This document shows positions 18,393-27,657 of a stretch of DNA of 64,000 nt, in pieces. The notes below the pieces were generated by a model. The model was not told where the DNA came from. It saw nothing but the letters and a program-made list of their open reading frames with translations, and did not search any database. Origin of the DNA: Aliiglaciecola sp. CAU 1673. GTDB taxonomy: Bacteria > Pseudomonadota > Gammaproteobacteria > Enterobacterales > Alteromonadaceae. Where the stretch lies: assembly GCF_029223185.1 (NCBI RefSeq), contig NZ_JARHUG010000011.1, positions 62,001 through 126,000 on the forward strand, in the 5' to 3' direction. The first letter of the stretch is position 1. Each line of letters starts with the position of its first letter. A program made the position numbers and the translations under genes.

Positions 18393-19346
18393 CTAGAGCC
18401 AGCCTTTGTACTTAAAAAACAGGTAGGGTGTCACGCCCGATAACACCATTAATCCCAAAGCCCAGGGATAGCCAAGCAGCCATTGTAATTCGGGCATGTG
18501 GGCGAAATTCATACCATAGATACTGGCCACCAGGGTAGGCGGCAGGAAGACTACCGCGGCGATAGAGAAAATTTTGATGATCTGGTTTTGCTCTATGTTG
18601 ATAAAGCCCTGTGTGGAGTCCATCAAGAAGTTGATTTTGTCGAACAAAAACGTGGTGTGTGACATCAGGGTTTCAATGTCGCGCATGATTTCGCGACAGG
18701 ATTCCTGCAACTCCGGCGCCTCGCGCAGGTGCCGCAACAAAAAGGAGATAGCCCGTTGGGTGTCCATCAAACACAGACGGATTTTACCGTTGCTGTCTTC
18801 TGACTTAGCGAGCTGGGCAATAGCCTCTTCAAGATCTGACCCTTCCTCTTCCAGCACCAGAAAACTGGTTTTTTCCAGGCGCCGGTGGATATCTTCCAAA
18901 TTGTCGGCCAGATTCTCGACTTTCTGTTCCAGCAAGGTGACCAGTAGCTCAGCGGCGCTGTTGCTTTCTACCTGACCTCTGCGCGCCCGCATACGCAGTA
19001 GGCGAAAGTCTGCCAGCTCGCAGTCACGGATGGTTATCAGTCGGTTGGGCTGCAAAATGCAGGCTACCGAGCTGGTCAGGTGCCGACCCTCACTTTGGGT
19101 GAGAAACAGAGAGTGTACATGGATGCCGGCCTGATCCACGAAATAGCGGGCCGAGGCTTCGATTTCCTCCATCTCGTCCAACTCGGGCAGATCCACGCGG
19201 CTGAATCGTTGCAGCAGAAGCCGCTCCTCCTCTTCAGGCTCCTGGGCATCCAGCCAATGGGCATCGACCATGGCCTGCTCCAGACCCAAGCCATCACTGT
19301 CCATTTCCAGAATGGCGCCATTGTCGAAGGTGAAGAGTTTGAACAT
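18393..19346 (-). CDS. corA: CorA-family magnesium/cobalt transporter
   Basis: CorA is a homopentameric Mg2+ channel of the inner membrane. The 317-residue product has a large cytoplasmic N-terminal domain rich in acidic residues, a long helix, and two C-terminal transmembrane segments. The selectivity motif YGMNF is at 277-281, followed by AHMPEL, which matches classical CorA more than ZntB. It starts nine bases after the stop of the CaCA antiporter gene, so the two cation transporters are probably cotranscribed. The paralogue name corA is by family resemblance. Confidence 0.9.
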   Translation of the reverse strand: MFKLFTFDNGAILEMDSDGLGLEQAMVDAHWLDAQEPEEEERLLLQRFSRVDLPELDEMEEIEASARYFVDQAGIHVHSLFLTQSEGRHLTSSVACILQPNRLITIRDCELADFRLLRMRARRGQVESNSAAELLVTLLEQKVENLADNLEDIHRRLEKTSFLVLEEEGSDLEEAIAQLAKSEDSNGKIRLCLMDTQRAISFLLRHLREAPELQESCREIMRDIETLMSHTTFLFDKINFLMDSTQGFINIEQNQIIKIFSIAAVVFLPPTLVASIYGMNFAHMPELQWLLGYPWALGLMVLSGVTPYLFFKYKGWL

Positions 19347-19355
19347 GGAGTGTCC

Positions 19356-20327
19356 TTATTCGCCGATGATTTGATAGCCCAGATAACCGGTGTAACCAAT
19401 ATAGGCCATAAGCAATAACCCTCCTTCCAGGCGGTTAATGCGTCTGGGGCCTTTGAAACCAATGCCCATTACCAGCAGCATGACAGTGAGTCCGAGCATC
19501 ACCATCCAATCTCGGCTCAATACTTCCGGGGCAACATCGAGGGGATGGATGCCGGCCGCAATCCCCACCACCGCCAGGGTATTGAAGAGGTTGGAACCAA
19601 GCACATTACCCAGAGCAAGATCATGTTCGCCTTTTTTGGCTGCCATAATGGATGAGGCCAGCTCCGGCAAAGAGGTGCCGATAGCGACGATGGTCAGACC
19701 GATAACCAAGTCGCTTACCCCCAGATCCTGGGCAATGGTAACCGCCCCCCAGACTAAGATGCGGGAACTGAGAACCAACACCAACAATCCCAGCAACAAC
19801 CAGAATATGGCTTTGTTGAATGGCAGAGGATGGCTGGCGAGTTCAGCATCTACATCGGCACTTAAATGGTCTGAGCGTTGGCGTATACCTTGAACGATGG
19901 ACCAACCCATCAGCAGTACCAGCAATCCAATTAACACCAATGCATCCAATCGGCCAAGATTGCCATCCATTAACTGCCACCCTGCCAGCAGGGTAACCCC
20001 TAATAGAATCGGGAATTCCTTGCGGATAATCTGTGATTGCACAGCAATAGGTGCCAACACTGCTGTCATGCCCAAAATAAGGGCAATATTGGTGATATTG
20101 GAACCATACGCATTGCCCAGCGCCAGCCCTGGATTGCCGTCGGAGGCGGCCAATGCGGAAACCACCATTTCAGGGGCAGAGGTGCCAAAACCGATGATCA
20201 CAATACCAATCAGCAGTGCCGGCATGCCCAAATGGCGAGCGGTGGCAGAAGCACCCTCGACAAATTTATCTGCACTCCAAACCAACAATCCCAGACCTAC
20301 CAGTATTGCCAAAATCGCTGCGGTCAC
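19356..20327 (-). CDS. Sodium/calcium exchanger family antiporter (YrbG-like)
   Basis: This is a CaCA-superfamily cation antiporter of 323 residues with about ten transmembrane helices. It contains the two inverted alpha-repeats that bind Ca2+ and Na+: GFGTSAPEMVVSALAA with GNAYGSNITNIALILG, and AIGTSLPELASSIMAA with GNVLGSNLFNTLAVVG. The central loop is hydrophilic and cytoplasmic. The start is GTG at 20327, seven bases after GAGG; the ATG just upstream is out of frame and stops at once. It is paired with corA downstream. Confidence 0.93.
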   Translation of the reverse strand: MTAAILAILVGLGLLVWSADKFVEGASATARHLGMPALLIGIVIIGFGTSAPEMVVSALAASDGNPGLALGNAYGSNITNIALILGMTAVLAPIAVQSQIIRKEFPILLGVTLLAGWQLMDGNLGRLDALVLIGLLVLLMGWSIVQGIRQRSDHLSADVDAELASHPLPFNKAIFWLLLGLLVLVLSSRILVWGAVTIAQDLGVSDLVIGLTIVAIGTSLPELASSIMAAKKGEHDLALGNVLGSNLFNTLAVVGIAAGIHPLDVAPEVLSRDWMVMLGLTVMLLVMGIGFKGPRRINRLEGGLLLMAYIGYTGYLGYQIIGE

Positions 20328-20363
20328 GTCATCCTCACCTGCTGTTATTATTGGGCGCCTGTT

Positions 20364-21260
20364 TTAACGCGTACGGGGCCCGGATGTAAATGGTTTTATT
20401 AACTTTAAAAACGCGTCGACCATTTGCTGAGGGGCTTCAAGCTGAGGGTAGTGGCCAGTGGCTAAGGAAATCGTTTTATGCCCGGGGAGGAGTTCAACAA
20501 AGCGCTCACGCATATGTTCTCCCGAAATAGGATCTTCCCGTCCGTTAATAAAGGCCAAGGGGGTGTGGCATTGCTGCATGGCTTCAACCCATAGATCTCG
20601 ATATTGGAAACGCTCATTCAGGTAACCCAGCAAAGCCGGGACCACTCTTTTTCCCTTATTCTCGTTAAGTAGCGCCCAGATAGCATCAATATCGGTTGAT
20701 GCAGGCGGCGTAGCCTTGGCAAAGATTTTGTTGAAGCCTTTGCGCAAGTTGGACTTTGACAACAGTTTGGCCACCAGCGGGCCAAGCGCCCCTCTTAATA
20801 ATGTCTGTGTGAAAAGTGGTCGATGTGCTTCGGCAAACAGACCGCCGTTCAAAAAGGTGATGCTGTCGAGGCGACATTCAAGCCGCCCCTGCTGCTGTCT
20901 GAGCAAGAGTTCCTGTGCCACTGATACCCCGTAGTCGTGGGCAAGCACATGACAATCTTCGATGTTTTTGCTTTTTAGCAAGGCGTCAACAATATCTGCC
21001 TGCGCCAGCAGACTGTAGCGATGCGGGTGGGGTTTGTCGGAGAGGCCAAAGCCGAGGAAATCCAGGGCCAGCAACTGAAAATGTTCGGACAGGGGTTGCC
21101 AGATGTCATGCCAATCCCAGGATGCGCTGGGAAACCCATGCAACAGCAGCAGCGTGGGTTTATGGTCATTGCCTGATTGCCACGTTGCAATCTGATAACC
21201 GCACAACTGGCTCATGTGAGCCAGTTGACGGTACTGCTCCAGGTCGGCAAAAACGGGCAT
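20364..21260 (-). CDS. Alpha/beta hydrolase with Asp nucleophile (MEST/haloalkane dehalogenase-like)
   Basis: The 298-residue hydrolase has the oxyanion HGFPSASWDW (residues 41-50) and a nucleophile elbow HDYGVSVAQELL. The nucleophile position there is Asp109, not Ser, as in epoxide hydrolases, haloalkane dehalogenases and the MEST group. The catalytic His is in the C-terminal TGHYPQLEAP, and a likely acid is in NGREDPISGE. No signal peptide is seen, so it is cytoplasmic. The Asp nucleophile and the AQELL continuation favour the MEST-like branch; the substrate is unknown. Its ATG overlaps the preceding stop by one base (TGATG), implying coupling to the TIGR03545-like gene. Confidence 0.85.
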   Translation of the reverse strand: MPVFADLEQYRQLAHMSQLCGYQIATWQSGNDHKPTLLLLHGFPSASWDWHDIWQPLSEHFQLLALDFLGFGLSDKPHPHRYSLLAQADIVDALLKSKNIEDCHVLAHDYGVSVAQELLLRQQQGRLECRLDSITFLNGGLFAEAHRPLFTQTLLRGALGPLVAKLLSKSNLRKGFNKIFAKATPPASTDIDAIWALLNENKGKRVVPALLGYLNERFQYRDLWVEAMQQCHTPLAFINGREDPISGEHMRERFVELLPGHKTISLATGHYPQLEAPQQMVDAFLKLIKPFTSGPRTR

Positions 21261-23014
21261 CAGTTGCCGAATAACTTGCCTTTGAGCTTATCTTTAAGCT
21301 TGTCTTTTTCTTTGTCTATGGCGCCTTTAAGCTGGGCATTGAGCATGTCTTCAACACTGCCAAGGTTACCGGCGGCCAGCTCATCCCATTTAAGCCATTG
21401 CTCCAAATTGGCATTCTGCTCTCCTAAGGTGCCGGAGATTTTGTCGTTCAAACGGCTCTTAAGTTCATCCAGCTTGCCCTTGGCTTCGCCACCTAATCCG
21501 GCCAATAAGGCCCCGCCTAACTGCTTGTCCAGATCTGAGCGAATAGAGAAATCTGGCGCTTCCAGACTACCGCCTATACCGGTTTTCAGATTCAAACTGG
21601 TGAGCTGATTCAAAGAGTCGGCCAGAATGCGGGTTAGCTTGTTCTGTCCCTCTGCCAGAATTTTCAAGTCGGCCATCTGAATTTGCCCCTGGCCATCCAG
21701 CTGATTGGCAGCGATTTTCAGCTGTCCGCTTGAGCCCAGAACGGCCTGCTGCAACTGACCTTTGAGTTTTTCACTGTTCATCAGCGGCATATCGGCTAAC
21801 TTAATCCCTGCGAGGTTCCAGCGTTGTCCGCCTTTAAAGCCATCTTCTGCCAGCCACAAGTCACCATCCACCTTTAAGGACTGCCAAAGCGGATTTTGCG
21901 GGGCATCGAGCACGAAGGTGGTGGCCTTGCCTATGCGCTCGTGTTCGGTGGTGATATTCTGCCACAGGCTATTGAGGGCATATTCCTGCCAGGACAGGGA
22001 GATCTCGGCTTCACGCACCAGCAGCATGGGTAGTGGTTGGGTGTCGGTAAACTCGATATAGCGACCCGGGCCGCTATTCTCTACGACTTCTTCTTGTGTG
22101 GCTTCTAAGGCCGGTGCCAGCATGTCATAGGCGGCAAATAAGCGGTCGGCCCAGGCGTTGATTTTGGGGCCAAACATGGCCTGGCTGACAGATTTGATGC
22201 TTTCTACATCGCCGCCCACCAGAGATTTAAGCAGGTCATAGTCTTGGCCGGGCGCGGCTTTAAGCTCGGCAAGTCCCTCGCCAAGTTCCTGCTTGGCACT
22301 GGTCACGGCTTCTTTGAAGCTGACAATCTTGGCCTTTTCCTGTTTCAGCTCTTCTTTGAGGGCGTCGAAACGTTCCTTGGCCTTAGCCAGATCGGCAGGG
22401 TTCTGGAAGTCTGTATTTTTCAACTCTTCGATTTTAGCCTTATAAGCCTCGATGCTTTCCTTATTGGGAAGTGCTTCATATTGCTGCTTTAAGTTGGCTT
22501 GATGCTTTTGATAGGCGCTTTTCACTTGCTCTACCGCTTTGTCGGTTTTCAGCGGAGAACTGGCCAGCATTTCATCAACGCTGGGTAAGGCCGACAAATC
22601 TGGCAACAAGGTGGATAAATCTGGCAAATTGCTGGGCGCTGGCTCACGTAGTACCTTGCCTGGACGCGCCCGGGGCTGGTCAAACTTAAGGCCGGTGGCC
22701 ACCAGCTTGTCGACAATGAGTTTTTTATTAAATAGCGGCCTTAGCTCCACATCGGCGCTGACCACTTCTGCGGTTAGCTTGTTATGCGTGGGCTTGGCCG
22801 GATCGGTGATTTGTACTCCATGCAGTTTTACATGGAAGGGGGACAGGGTAGAAGTGACCGAGTCCACATTGACTTCGGCGCCATGGGCAATAGCCCCCCC
22901 TTCTTCAACCGCCATCTTGATCCATTGATCACGAAAAATCAGGGTAGCTGCAACCAGCAAACCAACAATAATTACAAAGGCAATCAGGCCCTTTACTCTT
23001 ATCCAACGATTCAT
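21260..23014 (-). CDS. TIGR03545-like membrane-anchored AsmA-type protein
   Basis: This is a protein of unknown function. The 584 residues comprise a short cytoplasmic start (MNRWIRVKG), one transmembrane helix (about 8-27) and a long periplasmic part. The part near the membrane resembles AsmA-type proteins (GGAIAHGAEVNVDSVTSTLSP, FHVKLHGVQITDP). A charged coiled-coil region (about 150-260) and a C-terminal helical segment rich in Lys, Leu and Asp (KDKLKDKLKGKLFGN) follow. From memory it fits family TIGR03545, which occurs in outer-membrane bacteria next to TIGR03546, as it does here. The start at 23014 has a perfect AAGGAGG site; an upstream in-frame ATG at 23071 would overlap the neighbour. 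Confidence 0.75.
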   Translation of the reverse strand: MNRWIRVKGLIAFVIIVGLLVAATLIFRDQWIKMAVEEGGAIAHGAEVNVDSVTSTLSPFHVKLHGVQITDPAKPTHNKLTAEVVSADVELRPLFNKKLIVDKLVATGLKFDQPRARPGKVLREPAPSNLPDLSTLLPDLSALPSVDEMLASSPLKTDKAVEQVKSAYQKHQANLKQQYEALPNKESIEAYKAKIEELKNTDFQNPADLAKAKERFDALKEELKQEKAKIVSFKEAVTSAKQELGEGLAELKAAPGQDYDLLKSLVGGDVESIKSVSQAMFGPKINAWADRLFAAYDMLAPALEATQEEVVENSGPGRYIEFTDTQPLPMLLVREAEISLSWQEYALNSLWQNITTEHERIGKATTFVLDAPQNPLWQSLKVDGDLWLAEDGFKGGQRWNLAGIKLADMPLMNSEKLKGQLQQAVLGSSGQLKIAANQLDGQGQIQMADLKILAEGQNKLTRILADSLNQLTSLNLKTGIGGSLEAPDFSIRSDLDKQLGGALLAGLGGEAKGKLDELKSRLNDKISGTLGEQNANLEQWLKWDELAAGNLGSVEDMLNAQLKGAIDKEKDKLKDKLKGKLFGN

Positions 23015-23015
23015 C

Positions 23016-23450
23016 TCAGGCCTCCTTTGCTTTGTGGTTACCGACCATGCGTTTGGCCGCATAGGCGCCAAGCACCAATACCACCGGGAAAAGCATCAAT
23101 GACAGTACCAGGCTGCCAAAGGTCAGGGTGTGGTTAAACTGACTGATAGGACCCAAGGCGCTGTTATAAAAAGCGGTCCACAAATCCTGGTAGCCTGGAT
23201 TGGTCAGCAGGCTTTCCCCCAGGGATGCCATGGTCTGTGCAAAAAGTGGTGATAAAAGTGAAAACAGCAAAAAGCCGAACAGGGCGCTGAGTAAATGCAC
23301 CCTGAAAAAGAGCACGATAAACAGCACAATCAGATTATGCAGACTGAGTAAGGGGGTCAGTCCGATAATCATGCCCAGCGCCAAACCCAGTCCCATAGAC
23401 CAGGGGTTGGCCTTGAGATTAAGCAGGCTTGTCATGGTGTTTGAAGTCAT
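23016..23450 (-). CDS. TIGR03546-like (DUF2062-type) small membrane protein
   Basis: This 144-residue integral membrane protein has three to four hydrophobic segments and the start block NPWSMGLGLALGMIIGLTPL, typical of DUF2062/TIGR03546 proteins. The ATG at 23450 is preferred because AAGGA lies ten bases upstream; TTG 23456 and ATG 23435 are alternatives. Its stop is one base before the start of the TIGR03545-like gene, so the two are made together. A joint role at the inner membrane or envelope is likely, but its nature is unknown. Confidence 0.75.
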   Translation of the reverse strand: MTSNTMTSLLNLKANPWSMGLGLALGMIIGLTPLLSLHNLIVLFIVLFFRVHLLSALFGFLLFSLLSPLFAQTMASLGESLLTNPGYQDLWTAFYNSALGPISQFNHTLTFGSLVLSLMLFPVVLVLGAYAAKRMVGNHKAKEA

Positions 23451-23514
23451 CTGCAAAACATCCTTGAGTGATTGGAAACCAAAATTGATAAAATTCTAGC
23501 AGGCGATCAATAGC

Positions 23515-24165
23515 TTAGGAGGTTTGTGAGGTATTTTGTAGCTCTTCACCCACAATAAAAGCTGCCAGTGCCAGCAGGATCCCGCCAGATAGCTTGTCCT
23601 GCCAATAGGCAAAACTACTGTGGCCCGCCAGCCATTTGCCAAGTTTATGGGATAGCATGGCCACCAAGAGATCGCAGCAAAGCGCGATAAGGGCATAGAC
23701 CAAGCCCAATACCAGCAATTGACTGGTCACTGAGCCGGCGTCATCCCGAACAAATTGCGGCAAAAAAGCCAGGAAAAACAGTGCGGTTTTTGGGTTGGTC
23801 AGTTCTACCACCAGGCTTTGCCTGAATATGGTCGGCACCGATAAATGGCGCAGTGGCTTTGGTGTGTCGATATCAGCGGGTTTGGCGCGAAGGTACTGAA
23901 ACCCCAGGTACACCAGATAAGCTGCCCCGGCGAGTTTTAAACCGATGTATGCAAGGGGAGAGTATTTGAATACGGCTGCTAAACCCAATGCGGTGGCCAC
24001 AACATAGGTCAGCGAGCCAATGGCTAATCCTCCCGCAGCGGCAATGCCGGCCTGATGACCTTGCGACAGGCTGCGGGCCATAATGTACAAATTGGACGGG
24101 CCAGGCGAGAGACTAAGCAGTATGCAAGCCAGGGAAAAGGTCAGTAGCAGTTCAATAGAAGGCAT
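23515..24165 (-). CDS. LysE/RhtB-family amino-acid exporter
   Basis: The 216-residue inner-membrane protein has six hydrophobic helices and LysE-family signatures: LSLSPGPSNLYIMARSLSQG near residues 17-36 and NPKTALFFLAFLPQFV at about 121-136. Family members export amino acids or homoserine lactones; the substrate cannot be told from sequence. It lies downstream of putA but behind the putA terminator, so it is probably a separate unit. The physical link to proline catabolism is suggestive only. Confidence 0.9.
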   Translation of the reverse strand: MPSIELLLTFSLACILLSLSPGPSNLYIMARSLSQGHQAGIAAAGGLAIGSLTYVVATALGLAAVFKYSPLAYIGLKLAGAAYLVYLGFQYLRAKPADIDTPKPLRHLSVPTIFRQSLVVELTNPKTALFFLAFLPQFVRDDAGSVTSQLLVLGLVYALIALCCDLLVAMLSHKLGKWLAGHSSFAYWQDKLSGGILLALAAFIVGEELQNTSQTS

Positions 24166-24229
24166 GGTATTCGAAAATCCTCTGCTGTTGTTTATTTCTA
24201 ACCTCTGGCGTTTAGAGCTGCAAATAAAA

Positions 24230-24259
24230 AACGCCCATCGCCTAGAGGCAACGGGCGTT
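24230..24259 (-). terminator. Rho-independent terminator of putA
   Basis: On the minus strand AACGCCC and GGGCGTT (24253-24259 and 24230-24236) enclose a small inner stem (GCCT/AGGC), followed by a T-rich run TTTTTTATTTG. It starts 17 nt past the putA stop. Confidence 0.85.
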
Positions 24260-24275
24260 CTAACGTTGAGCTTTA

Positions 24276-27200
24276 TTACTCGCCTAAGCTTAGCAGCGTG
24301 GTATTGCCGCCTATGGCGGTCACGTTGTTGGTACGGGTTTTCTCCGTTACAAAACGGGCCAGGTAGTGCGGACCACCTGCTTTTGGACCTGTACCGGACA
24401 ACCCTTGTCCACCGAAAGGTTGCACGCCAACCACTGCACCAATCTGGTTACGGTTGATGTAAACGTTGCCCACATTGACCATATCGGCGATGTAGGCGGC
24501 ACGGGATTCATTGCGGGTATGAATGCCCAGGGTTAACCCAAAGCTGGTGGCATTGATCTCGTTAATAACCTTGTTGAGCTCTTTGGCCTGATAGCGCACG
24601 ACGTGCAAGATGGGACCAAAATGCTCTTTGCTCAAACGACGGATGCTGTCTATTTCAACGGCCGTTGGGCAAATAAAGCTGCCATCGCTGCTTTGTGCGG
24701 ACATCGGGGCTTTGGCAATCAACTTGCCTTCACGGCTGATGGTGTCGATATGGTCCTGCAAATTGGCCTGTGCTTTGGCATCGATGACCGGACCCACATC
24801 CGTTTTGTAGTGCATCGGATCGCCCACATGCAATTCCTGCATAGCGCCTTTTAATAGTTCAATCACACGCTCTGCTACATCTTCCTGCACGTATAGCACG
24901 CGAAGGGCGGAACAGCGCTGACCGGCGCTCATAAAGGCAGAAGTTACCGCATCTTTGACCACCTGCTCGGGCAGTGCAGTGCTGTCTACGATCATGGCGT
25001 TCTGACCGCCGGTTTCGGCAATCAGTGTGGCAATGGCGCCGTCACGCTCTGCCAAGGAGCGGTTAATGGCTTTTGCGGTATCGGTGCTGCCGGTAAAACA
25101 GACGCCGGTGATACGGTTGTCTGAGGTCAGCAAAGGACCAATCTCACTGCCTTTGCCGGGCAGCAATTGAATGACATCGGCCGGGATCCCGGCTTGCAGC
25201 ATCAACTGCACAGCGCGATGGGCAATAAGACTGGTTTGCTCCGCCGGTTTGGCAATCACAGTATTACCCGTTACCAGAGCGGCCACGATCTGGCCGGCAA
25301 AAATGGCCAGCGGGAAATTCCAGGGGCTGATACAGACGAATACACCACGGCCTTGTACGAAGAGTTCGTTGAGCTCGCCGGTAGGACCAACCAAAGGACC
25401 ATGGTAAGCAAACAGCTTGCGGGCTTCCTGGGCGTAGTAACGGCAGAAATCCACTGCTTCACGCACTTCGTCAATACCATCTTGCAACAGTTTGCCGGCT
25501 TCCAGGGTGCACAAGGCGATCAGCTCATGCTTGTGCTCTTCCATCAGATCAGCCAATTTCTCCAAGGCGGTCGCGCGCATTTCTACGGAGCTGCGGCTCC
25601 AGTTGGGGAATGCGTCTACGGCGGCATCGATGGCTTGCTTAATGGCAGCCTCATCAGCCCAGTGAATAGAGCCCACTTGCTGCTGATGGATTTGCGGTGA
25701 CACGACCGGCTGTACATTGCTGGTTTGCAGGGACTTGCCGCGCACGATGGGACCTGCCTGCCATTGATGCCCTTCAAAGGCTTTTACTTTGTCCATGAAG
25801 GGGTCGTACATGGACTGGATATGCAGGTTAGTCCCCATGGAATTTTTACGATTAACATAAATATTGCCAGGCAATGGGATCTTGTCATTGGCCAGGCTTG
25901 GCAAGTGTTGCAGGCTTTCCAGCGGATGGCTGACCAGGCTCTCTACTGGAGTATCGGGATCCACCAGTTTATGCACAAAAGAGCTGTTAGCACCGTTTTC
26001 CAACAGGCGACGCACCAGATAGGGCAGCAAGTCACGGTGGGCGCCCACAGGCGCATATATACGCACGTTCATACCGGGATTGTCGGCTAACAGACAATCA
26101 TAGAGTTCTTCACCCATGCCGTGCAGACGCTGGAACTCAAAGTCACGGCTACTGGCCAAGCGGCGAATGGCGGTCACAGTGTGCGCGTTGTGGGTGGCAA
26201 ACATGGGGTAAATGTGGCCGGCCGTGTGTTCGCTGAGCAGGTATCTGGCGCAGGCCAGATAGCTGACATCGGTGCTGGCCTTGCGGGTAAATACCGGGTA
26301 GCCCTCGATGCCCATCTGTTGGCACAGCTTGACCTCAGAATCCCAATAAGCCCCTTTGACCAAACGTACCGGAATGGTGTCGCCTTGATCTTTGGCCAAC
26401 TGGGTGATCCACATCAGCACCGGCAAGGCGCGCTTGGAGTAGGCCTGGACCACAATACCCAGCATGCCCCAGCCTTTGATCTGCTCGCTGCGATAAACCT
26501 TTTCAATCAGTTTTAAAGAAAGCTCCAGTCGATCGGCTTCCTCGGCGTCAATATTCACGCCCACATTATGTTGACGGGCCAGGGCCACCAGTTTGATCAC
26601 CGAATCGGCCATCTCGGTCATGACGCGATCTTCATTGGCCACTTCATAGCGTGGATGCAGGGCTGACAACTTAATGGAAATAGTGGGGCGTGAAGGATAT
26701 TCGCCTTCAAAGCTCTCTTTGCCAATGGCCTCGATGGCGTTGGCATAGGCATCGAAATACTTCTGCGCATCATCGGCGGTCAATGCCGCTTCACCAAGCA
26801 TATCGTAAGAATGGGTGTAGCCAGTTTTACGTTGTTTGCGACTGGCTTTGAGCGCCTCTTCGATAGTGCGACCAAGCACGAACTGCTGACCCATGATCTT
26901 CATGGCCGCATACATGGCCTTACGCACCACGGGTTCGCCAAGACGAGACACCAGTTTATCCAGCACATTCTCACTGTCAGCATTGGCCGGTTTGTCCAGA
27001 TGGAACAATTTGCCGGTCAGCATCAAACCCCAGGTGGACGCATTCACCAACAGCGAATCGCTTTGTTTGAGGTGGCTACGCCAGTCAGCACCGGATAACT
27101 TGTCTTTGATCAGTGCATCGGCGGTGCCGGCATCAGGGATACGCAGCAGGGCTTCGGCCAGACACATGAGGATCACGCCCTCATTGGTATCCAGGCTGTA

Positions 27201-27440
27201 TTGCTGCAGGAAGGCATCGATGCCATCTCCGCCCTTGGCTTCCTTACGCACGGCCTGCACCAGACGCGTGGCCTCCAGGCGTAGGCTTTCCATGGTGTCC
27301 TGCTCTTGGGGAATAAGACTAATCAGCTCATTCAGATAGGCATTTTCGTCGACGATATAGTTATTGCTGATGATGGCCGGCAATTCGGACAGCGACGGCA
27401 ACTGGTACTGATTGTTCAGAAGAACACTGGCTTTAAACAT
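24276..27440 (-). CDS. putA: Bifunctional proline dehydrogenase / L-glutamate-gamma-semialdehyde dehydrogenase, without DNA-binding domain
   Basis: PutA oxidises proline to glutamate in two steps. From ATG 27440 (GGAG ten bases upstream) it is 1054 residues. An alpha domain holds EGVILMCLAEALLRIPDAGTADALI. A FAD-dependent PRODH barrel (about 190-500) includes ISIKLSALHPRYE, RLVKGAYWDSE and YAPVGAHRDLLPYLVRRLLENGAN. An NAD-dependent aldehyde dehydrogenase (about 560-1030) includes ISPWNFPLAIF and the catalytic Cys in GQRCSAL. The N-terminal ribbon-helix-helix that makes E. coli PutA a repressor is absent, as is the extra C-terminal domain of long PutAs. It is therefore a minimal bifunctional enzyme whose transcription must be controlled by something else. 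No putP lies nearby. Confidence 0.96.
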   Translation of the reverse strand: MFKASVLLNNQYQLPSLSELPAIISNNYIVDENAYLNELISLIPQEQDTMESLRLEATRLVQAVRKEAKGGDGIDAFLQQYSLDTNEGVILMCLAEALLRIPDAGTADALIKDKLSGADWRSHLKQSDSLLVNASTWGLMLTGKLFHLDKPANADSENVLDKLVSRLGEPVVRKAMYAAMKIMGQQFVLGRTIEEALKASRKQRKTGYTHSYDMLGEAALTADDAQKYFDAYANAIEAIGKESFEGEYPSRPTISIKLSALHPRYEVANEDRVMTEMADSVIKLVALARQHNVGVNIDAEEADRLELSLKLIEKVYRSEQIKGWGMLGIVVQAYSKRALPVLMWITQLAKDQGDTIPVRLVKGAYWDSEVKLCQQMGIEGYPVFTRKASTDVSYLACARYLLSEHTAGHIYPMFATHNAHTVTAIRRLASSRDFEFQRLHGMGEELYDCLLADNPGMNVRIYAPVGAHRDLLPYLVRRLLENGANSSFVHKLVDPDTPVESLVSHPLESLQHLPSLANDKIPLPGNIYVNRKNSMGTNLHIQSMYDPFMDKVKAFEGHQWQAGPIVRGKSLQTSNVQPVVSPQIHQQQVGSIHWADEAAIKQAIDAAVDAFPNWSRSSVEMRATALEKLADLMEEHKHELIALCTLEAGKLLQDGIDEVREAVDFCRYYAQEARKLFAYHGPLVGPTGELNELFVQGRGVFVCISPWNFPLAIFAGQIVAALVTGNTVIAKPAEQTSLIAHRAVQLMLQAGIPADVIQLLPGKGSEIGPLLTSDNRITGVCFTGSTDTAKAINRSLAERDGAIATLIAETGGQNAMIVDSTALPEQVVKDAVTSAFMSAGQRCSALRVLYVQEDVAERVIELLKGAMQELHVGDPMHYKTDVGPVIDAKAQANLQDHIDTISREGKLIAKAPMSAQSSDGSFICPTAVEIDSIRRLSKEHFGPILHVVRYQAKELNKVINEINATSFGLTLGIHTRNESRAAYIADMVNVGNVYINRNQIGAVVGVQPFGGQGLSGTGPKAGGPHYLARFVTEKTRTNNVTAIGGNTTLLSLGE

Positions 27441-27600
27441 GGCAAACCCACTCCACATTCGAGATCACGGCCAAAAGCAACGCCCGCCTGACGGGAGGGG
27501 CTTGGCCAGCATTGTTGCGTTTTCTGCGGTCTTTTGACCGCGTTCATCGGGAAATTTTCGCGGAGTATAATCGCAATAATGGTAGATTGTATACAAAATA
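27441..27600 (-). promoter_or_regulatory. putA upstream region: putative -10, palindromic operator and leader hairpins
   Basis: Reading leftward, the perfect palindrome TTGTATACAA (27587-27596) is followed by a -10-like TATACT (27569-27564). No convincing -35 at 17 bp was found. The expected leader of about 120 nt then contains a perfect hairpin GCGGTC/GACCGC with a 4-nt loop (27526-27541) and a second one, CCCG/CGGG (27484-27494). Neither is followed by a T-run, so they are not simple terminators. The palindrome resembles GntR-type operator cores. This is a candidate control region only. Confidence 0.4.
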
Positions 27601-27639
27601 CAGTCCGCATTTATCCTGCTATAAATCACCCTGTGAATA

Positions 27640-27657
27640 GGCCCCGAATACGGGGCC
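27640..27657. other. Strong isolated hairpin in the putA-ygiM gap
   Basis: GGCCCCG and CGGGGCC are separated by AATA, giving a 7-bp all-GC stem. No T-run follows on either strand, so it is not a typical terminator. It lies in about 180 bp (27600-27778) for which I see no coding frame worth calling. Confidence 0.5.
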
